The notes under the pieces: generated by a model | What the model was told of the DNA's origin: nothing | The model's database searches: none | The model's input: the letters and a program-made list of their open reading frames with translations, nothing else | Shown here: positions 33,450 through 35,832 of the stretch, piece after piece | Numbering within the stretch: the first letter of the stretch is position 1 | How the letters are laid out: every line of letters starts with the position of its first letter | Source: Sunxiuqinia sp. | GTDB lineage: Bacteria > Bacteroidota > Bacteroidia > Bacteroidales > Prolixibacteraceae | Length of the DNA stretch: 35,832 nucleotides | Assembly: GCA_003246935.1 (NCBI GenBank) | Contig: QKCF01000487.1 | Span: forward strand, 1 to 35,832 | Direction: 5' to 3' | Position numbers and translations under genes: made by a program

Positions 33450-34061
33450 TTACGACATGTAATGCATGATTATTTCAACCAATACAGCAGGCAGGTATTC
33501 AGCCAGTTTTACGCTGAGAGTTTTCAAGGCTCTCGTAATATTTGCTTCCACCGACTTGACCGAAATCTCGAGTTCATCGGCTATTTCCTTGTTCTTTTTC
33601 CCTTCAAAACGGCTCAGCATAAACACCTGTCGACATTTCTCCGGCAATTCACTGATCGATTGGAAAATTAAAGCCTCCATCTCAGAGAACTCAAGCGCAT
33701 CGAAATCGAATGAATCCAGAACTTCGCTGTTAATCTTCGTCTCCATGTCCTGCAAGTGCCTGTCCTCGTATTTACTAACAACCTTCTTGTGTCGTATAAA
33801 ATTCAAACAGCTCGATTTGGCAAACGTGTACAAAAACGACTTGACACCATTGGAAGACTGAATCTTGGAGCGGTTCATCCAAAGGTTGATAAAAGCTTCC
33901 TGTGCCAGGCTGGCCGCTTTGTCGTGATCGGAAAGAAACTGATTACAAAAGCCAACTACCGGATTATAGTGAGCTTTGAATAGCTGTTCAAAGGCGGATT
34001 CGTTTCCAGCCTTGAACTGGCGAAACAAAAAATCGTTTAGGTCTGAGGGTTCAACTAACAT
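33450..34061 (-). CDS. ECF sigma factor, PUL 2
   Basis: A 203-residue ECF sigma factor. Region 2 at about 15-90 (SAFEQLFKAHYNPVVGFCNQ, AQEAFINLWMNR), region 4 at about 135-190 (LPEKCRQVFMLSRFEGKKN, IADELEISVKSVEANITRAL). It heads PUL 2 and should switch on the susC operon once its FecR is relieved. The C-terminus LAEYLPAVLVEIIMHYMS is the part also found decayed at 18753-18881. Upstream lie a terminator and a GH65 fragment, so this gene starts its own transcript; no promoter was recognised. Confidence 0.93.
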   Translation of the reverse strand: MLVEPSDLNDFLFRQFKAGNESAFEQLFKAHYNPVVGFCNQFLSDHDKAASLAQEAFINLWMNRSKIQSSNGVKSFLYTFAKSSCLNFIRHKKVVSKYEDRHLQDMETKINSEVLDSFDFDALEFSEMEALIFQSISELPEKCRQVFMLSRFEGKKNKEIADELEISVKSVEANITRALKTLSVKLAEYLPAVLVEIIMHYMS

Positions 34062-34161
34062 TTGTAGAAATGTATGTTTTAAGGCTGTAAATATGCCGTT
34101 TTTTCCGAAGAAAACAACCTTAAAGTCCGGTCATTTATCCAACATATTCCCCAAAAAGGAC

Positions 34162-34202
34162 AAAAAAAAGACAAGACAAGGCCTTCAAAAACCAAACTTG
34201 TC
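34162..34202 (-). terminator. Terminator behind the GH65 fragment
   Basis: On the minus strand GACAAG (34197-34202) pairs with CTTGTC (34170-34175) and eight Ts follow (34162-34169). The stem is short, but the T-run and the position right after the GH65 stop fit a terminator of the former phosphorylase gene. Confidence 0.5.
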
Positions 34203-34231
34203 ATCCTTACAATCTGAATGAAATAATACGA

Positions 34232-34519
34232 TTAACGAGTTACTTTGAATACCTCTTTTTCCGGTCCACCACCTGTTATCGTTAAACTTTTCCATTTCGA
34301 AGGCAGACAGGGATTTTTCTGAATCAATCCGTCATCAGTTAAGTGAAGACCCGCAAAGCCGAATAACACCGTCTGAAGCATACCCCCGGCACCAGTCGTA
34401 AAGTATGGATTGTTGCTGGTTGCCGATTCTGCCAATGCTCCAAACGGAGGACGCTTGTTTGGCATATAGGAACGTTTAAACATCTCGTTAGCTTTTTCAG
34501 CATATGCTTTGCTATTATT
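34232..34519 (-). pseudogene. C-terminal fragment of a GH65-family sugar phosphorylase/hydrolase
   Basis: Only the last 95 or so codons survive: NSKAYAEKANEMFKRSYMPN, then PPFGALAESATSNNPYFTTGAGGMLQ is read in short overlapping pieces, with LFGFAGLHLTDDGL and LPSKWKSLTI, which are the C-terminal hallmarks of GH65 (maltose, trehalose, kojibiose-type phosphorylases). Full members exceed 650 residues, so the catalytic domain is missing. Just upstream the frame meets a stop at about 34521, a few bases from the end of the next gene, marking a sharp junction. The fragment shares the strand of PUL 2 and may be the former neighbour of its regulators, cut off when the cassette region arrived. Confidence 0.8.
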
Positions 34520-34525
34520 GTCCCT

Positions 34526-34930
34526 CTATGGTTTAACTTTTCTTTTAACTAATTGAGCAATATCAACTATACAAGGTATTAGAAAAAAACTTATTAAAAT
34601 AAAAAGGGGAAGATCTGGTTTAATTGATTTATCTCCAAAAATCAATTTGAGATATTTTGTTGTCCATAAAATACTCGTCGCAATTGCAATCCAGGTAAGC
34701 AGATCATATTTATTTTCCCTCCTTTTTAAAGTATGCCAACCGCTATAAATTAAATAAAACCCCAAATATTCAAAGCAGAGAAAAGTAAAAAGTAGTTCAC
34801 TCCAAAATAAGAATCCGTCATCAATATTCTTAACGAGAATATTTACCAAGGCGCCCAATCCAATAACAATGAGTAATAATCCGACTAGTATTCTTATCAA
34901 TCCAAAAATCTTGTATATCTTATATTTCAT
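34526..34930 (-). CDS. Small four-helix membrane protein, unknown
   Basis: A 134-residue protein with about four hydrophobic helices (roughly residues 8-32, 42-65, 76-97, 105-125) and a basic C-terminal tail (KRKVKP). I do not recognise the family. It starts at ATG 34928-34930, 36 bp past a folded repeat, and ends 7 bp before the GH65 fragment. Size, unknown function and the flanking repeat fit a gene-cassette cargo. Inner-membrane location is inferred. Confidence 0.7.
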   Translation of the reverse strand: MKYKIYKIFGLIRILVGLLLIVIGLGALVNILVKNIDDGFLFWSELLFTFLCFEYLGFYLIYSGWHTLKRRENKYDLLTWIAIATSILWTTKYLKLIFGDKSIKPDLPLFILISFFLIPCIVDIAQLVKRKVKP

Positions 34931-34965
34931 ATAATTTAAATATTTTGGGATAACATTTCAGGTGT

Positions 34966-35102
34966 TGCATACAACAGTTGGTTCATTTTGCGGAGCGGAT
35001 TTCGGGGAGCGTACATGTCCAGAAAGACTAAACCGCGATGCGAGAATCCGCGGATAGCACACTACAAACCCCGCTATGCAATATGACACTTTGTTGTGTG
35101 AA
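34966..35102. repeat. attC-like folded repeat 1
   Basis: A roughly 135-bp imperfect palindrome. Outer arms: CATACAACA...TCATTTTGC (34968-34991) against GCAATATGA...TTGTTGTGTG (35078-35100). Inner arms: GCGGATTTCG (34995-35004) against CGAGAATCCGC (35041-35051). The outermost boxes are ACAAC and GTTGT. Length, nested arms and position between two small genes resemble integron attC sites, but the strict RYYYAAC/GTTRRRY boxes are off by a base. Confidence 0.55.
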
Positions 35103-35107
35103 GTATT

Positions 35108-35530
35108 TTAGTCAGCATTTGGTACACCGCAAACCATTCCCATAACAATTTTCCATTCTCCATCCACTTTTTCAAAAGCACATGCGTACCACATTCGATT
35201 CTTTTTATCAGAATTATTTATTGACCAGATAACTTTGGCGTTTGTCCAAGCCATATTTCCATCTTTGCTAATATTCACGTTTAATAATTCATTTTCATAT
35301 TCCGAATACAAATAATCGCTTTCAAAAATCCTCTTACATACAGGAGAAAATTCATTCCAACCTTTTAGCCATTGCCCAATTTCAGGGTGTAATAACTGAA
35401 GCTTTTCTGTTTTATCCCAACACTTTGCATAGTTTTCCCTATCTCCTTTAATCAAACTTTCTGAAAGTCTATTCCAAACGTCCTTTATTGCTCCCTCTTC
35501 TTTTCGATAATCAAATAATTTGCGTACCAT
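35108..35530 (-). CDS. NTF2-like/SnoaL-type small protein, unknown role
   Basis: The start is set at ATG 35528-35530 (MVRKLFDYRKEEGAIKDVWN); the longer frame up to 35629 merely reads through the folded repeat. The 140-residue product looks like an NTF2-like (DUF4440/SnoaL) alpha-plus-beta cone: an N-terminal helix with AIKDVWNRLSESLIKGD, then a long strand pair (MAWTNAKVIWSINNS, MWYACAFEKVDGEWKIVMG). Such proteins bind small molecules or act as isolated enzymes; nothing here tells which. There is no signal peptide from this start. It is flanked by GTTGTGTGAA (35093-35102) and TTCACACAAC (35547-35556), an exact inverted pair. Confidence 0.65.
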   Translation of the reverse strand: MVRKLFDYRKEEGAIKDVWNRLSESLIKGDRENYAKCWDKTEKLQLLHPEIGQWLKGWNEFSPVCKRIFESDYLYSEYENELLNVNISKDGNMAWTNAKVIWSINNSDKKNRMWYACAFEKVDGEWKIVMGMVCGVPNAD

Positions 35531-35546
35531 AATATTGGTTTGATAT

Positions 35547-35645
35547 TTCACACAACGATGGTTGTAAAGTTCTACGGCGTTTATATCCGCTATAAGTTCC
35601 AAAGGTTCGTGTATAGCGCAAATACACATGTAAACGCCGTTGTCA
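35547..35645. repeat. attC/attI-like folded repeat 2
   Basis: A 97-bp nested palindrome: ACAACG (35552-35557) with CGTTGT (35638-35643), ACGGCGTTTA (35574-35583) with TAAACGCCGT (35631-35640), and GCTATA (35589-35594) with TATAGC (35612-35617). It lies between the recombinase remnant and the NTF2-like gene and shares the CAAC/GTTGT ends with repeat 1. Confidence 0.6.
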
Positions 35646-35729
35646 GCTATTATTCAAATCAAAGTCATCAATTGGATTCTTAAAATTCTGAAAATCTTTA
35701 TTAGAAAAATGGGTGTAAATTTCAGTTGT
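35643..35729 (-). pseudogene. C-terminal remnant of a tyrosine recombinase (integrase)
   Basis: The minus strand reads TTEIYTHFSNKDFQNF, then KNPIDDFDLNNS and a stop at 35643-35645. TTxIYTH with the catalytic tyrosine (codon 35715-35717), followed by a short K/N-rich tail, is the standard C-terminus of Bacteroidota XerC/XerD-like integrases. Upstream the frame loses resemblance (GFLFAN in place of a GH-x-S-like segment) and meets a stop about 20 codons further on, so the gene is truncated, unless the break is a frameshift and the rest lies in another frame or beyond the window. It ends inside the first boxes of repeat 2. Confidence 0.75.
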
Positions 35730-35832
35730 TTTATTTGCGAACAAAAAGCCGATCAAAACAATCAGCTTTTCTATTCAACAAATTTAGTTGGTATAGGTAA
35801 GCTATGTCAACTTAGTTTATTCTGATTACCCG

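Noticed and set aside
35640-35825. A 61-residue plus-strand ORF at the right edge
   Set aside because: The opposite strand encodes the recognisable integrase C-terminus, so this is its shadow.

Overview
The window looks like a chromosomal stretch from a member of the Bacteroidota, probably an environmental Bacteroidales/Marinilabiliales-type bacterium (the phylum call is firm, the family call is a guess). The evidence is two complete SusC/SusD-type outer-membrane importers with STN signalling domains, two ECF sigma/FecR anti-sigma pairs, many lipoproteins with Bacteroidota-style lipoboxes, and a TTTG-N20-TAnnTTTG-like promoter. Nearly all real genes lie on the minus strand.

Left edge (1-1860): the remains of a mobile element. 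There is a 5'-damaged mobC-like gene with an oriT-like inverted repeat behind it, followed by about 0.9 kb of GC-rich, hairpin-rich DNA with no convincing gene.

PUL 1 (18129 down to 1873): ECF sigma, FecR, SusC, SusD, a surface glycan-binding lipoprotein with a recently duplicated domain, a GH32-like lipoprotein, a canonical GH32 fructosidase, an MFS sugar porter, a PfkB fructokinase, then a terminator and a second GH32-like lipoprotein with its own candidate promoter. This reads as a fructan (levan/inulin-type) utilisation locus: bind and cut at the surface, import through SusCD, trim to fructose, import fructose, phosphorylate it.

Between the PULs (18294-18881): two degraded copies of the FecR/sigma junction of the PUL 2 type, the scars of further tandem copies.

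PUL 2 (34061 down to 19126): ECF sigma, FecR, SusC, a SusD broken by a 5-bp tandem duplication, a full-length GH32 homologue that has lost its nucleophile and acid/base residues and sits where a glycan-binding protein is expected, an active-looking GH32, a GH36 alpha-galactosidase, an MFS porter and a fructokinase. The GH36 plus GH32 pairing points to galactosyl-sucrose oligosaccharides (raffinose family) rather than plain fructan. Each susC leader carries, on the opposite strand, a hairpin followed by a T-run, the layout expected for the terminator of a cis-antisense sRNA repressing the PUL.

Right edge (34162-35832): a GH65 phosphorylase tail fragment, then a small integron-like stretch on the minus strand. 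It consists of a tyrosine-recombinase C-terminal remnant, a folded CAAC...GTTGT repeat, an NTF2-like gene, a second such repeat, and a small membrane-protein gene.

Main points for follow-up: the catalytically dead GH32 in the SusE/F position, the frameshifted susD in the same operon, paired antisense-terminator signatures, and the integron-like cassette pair.
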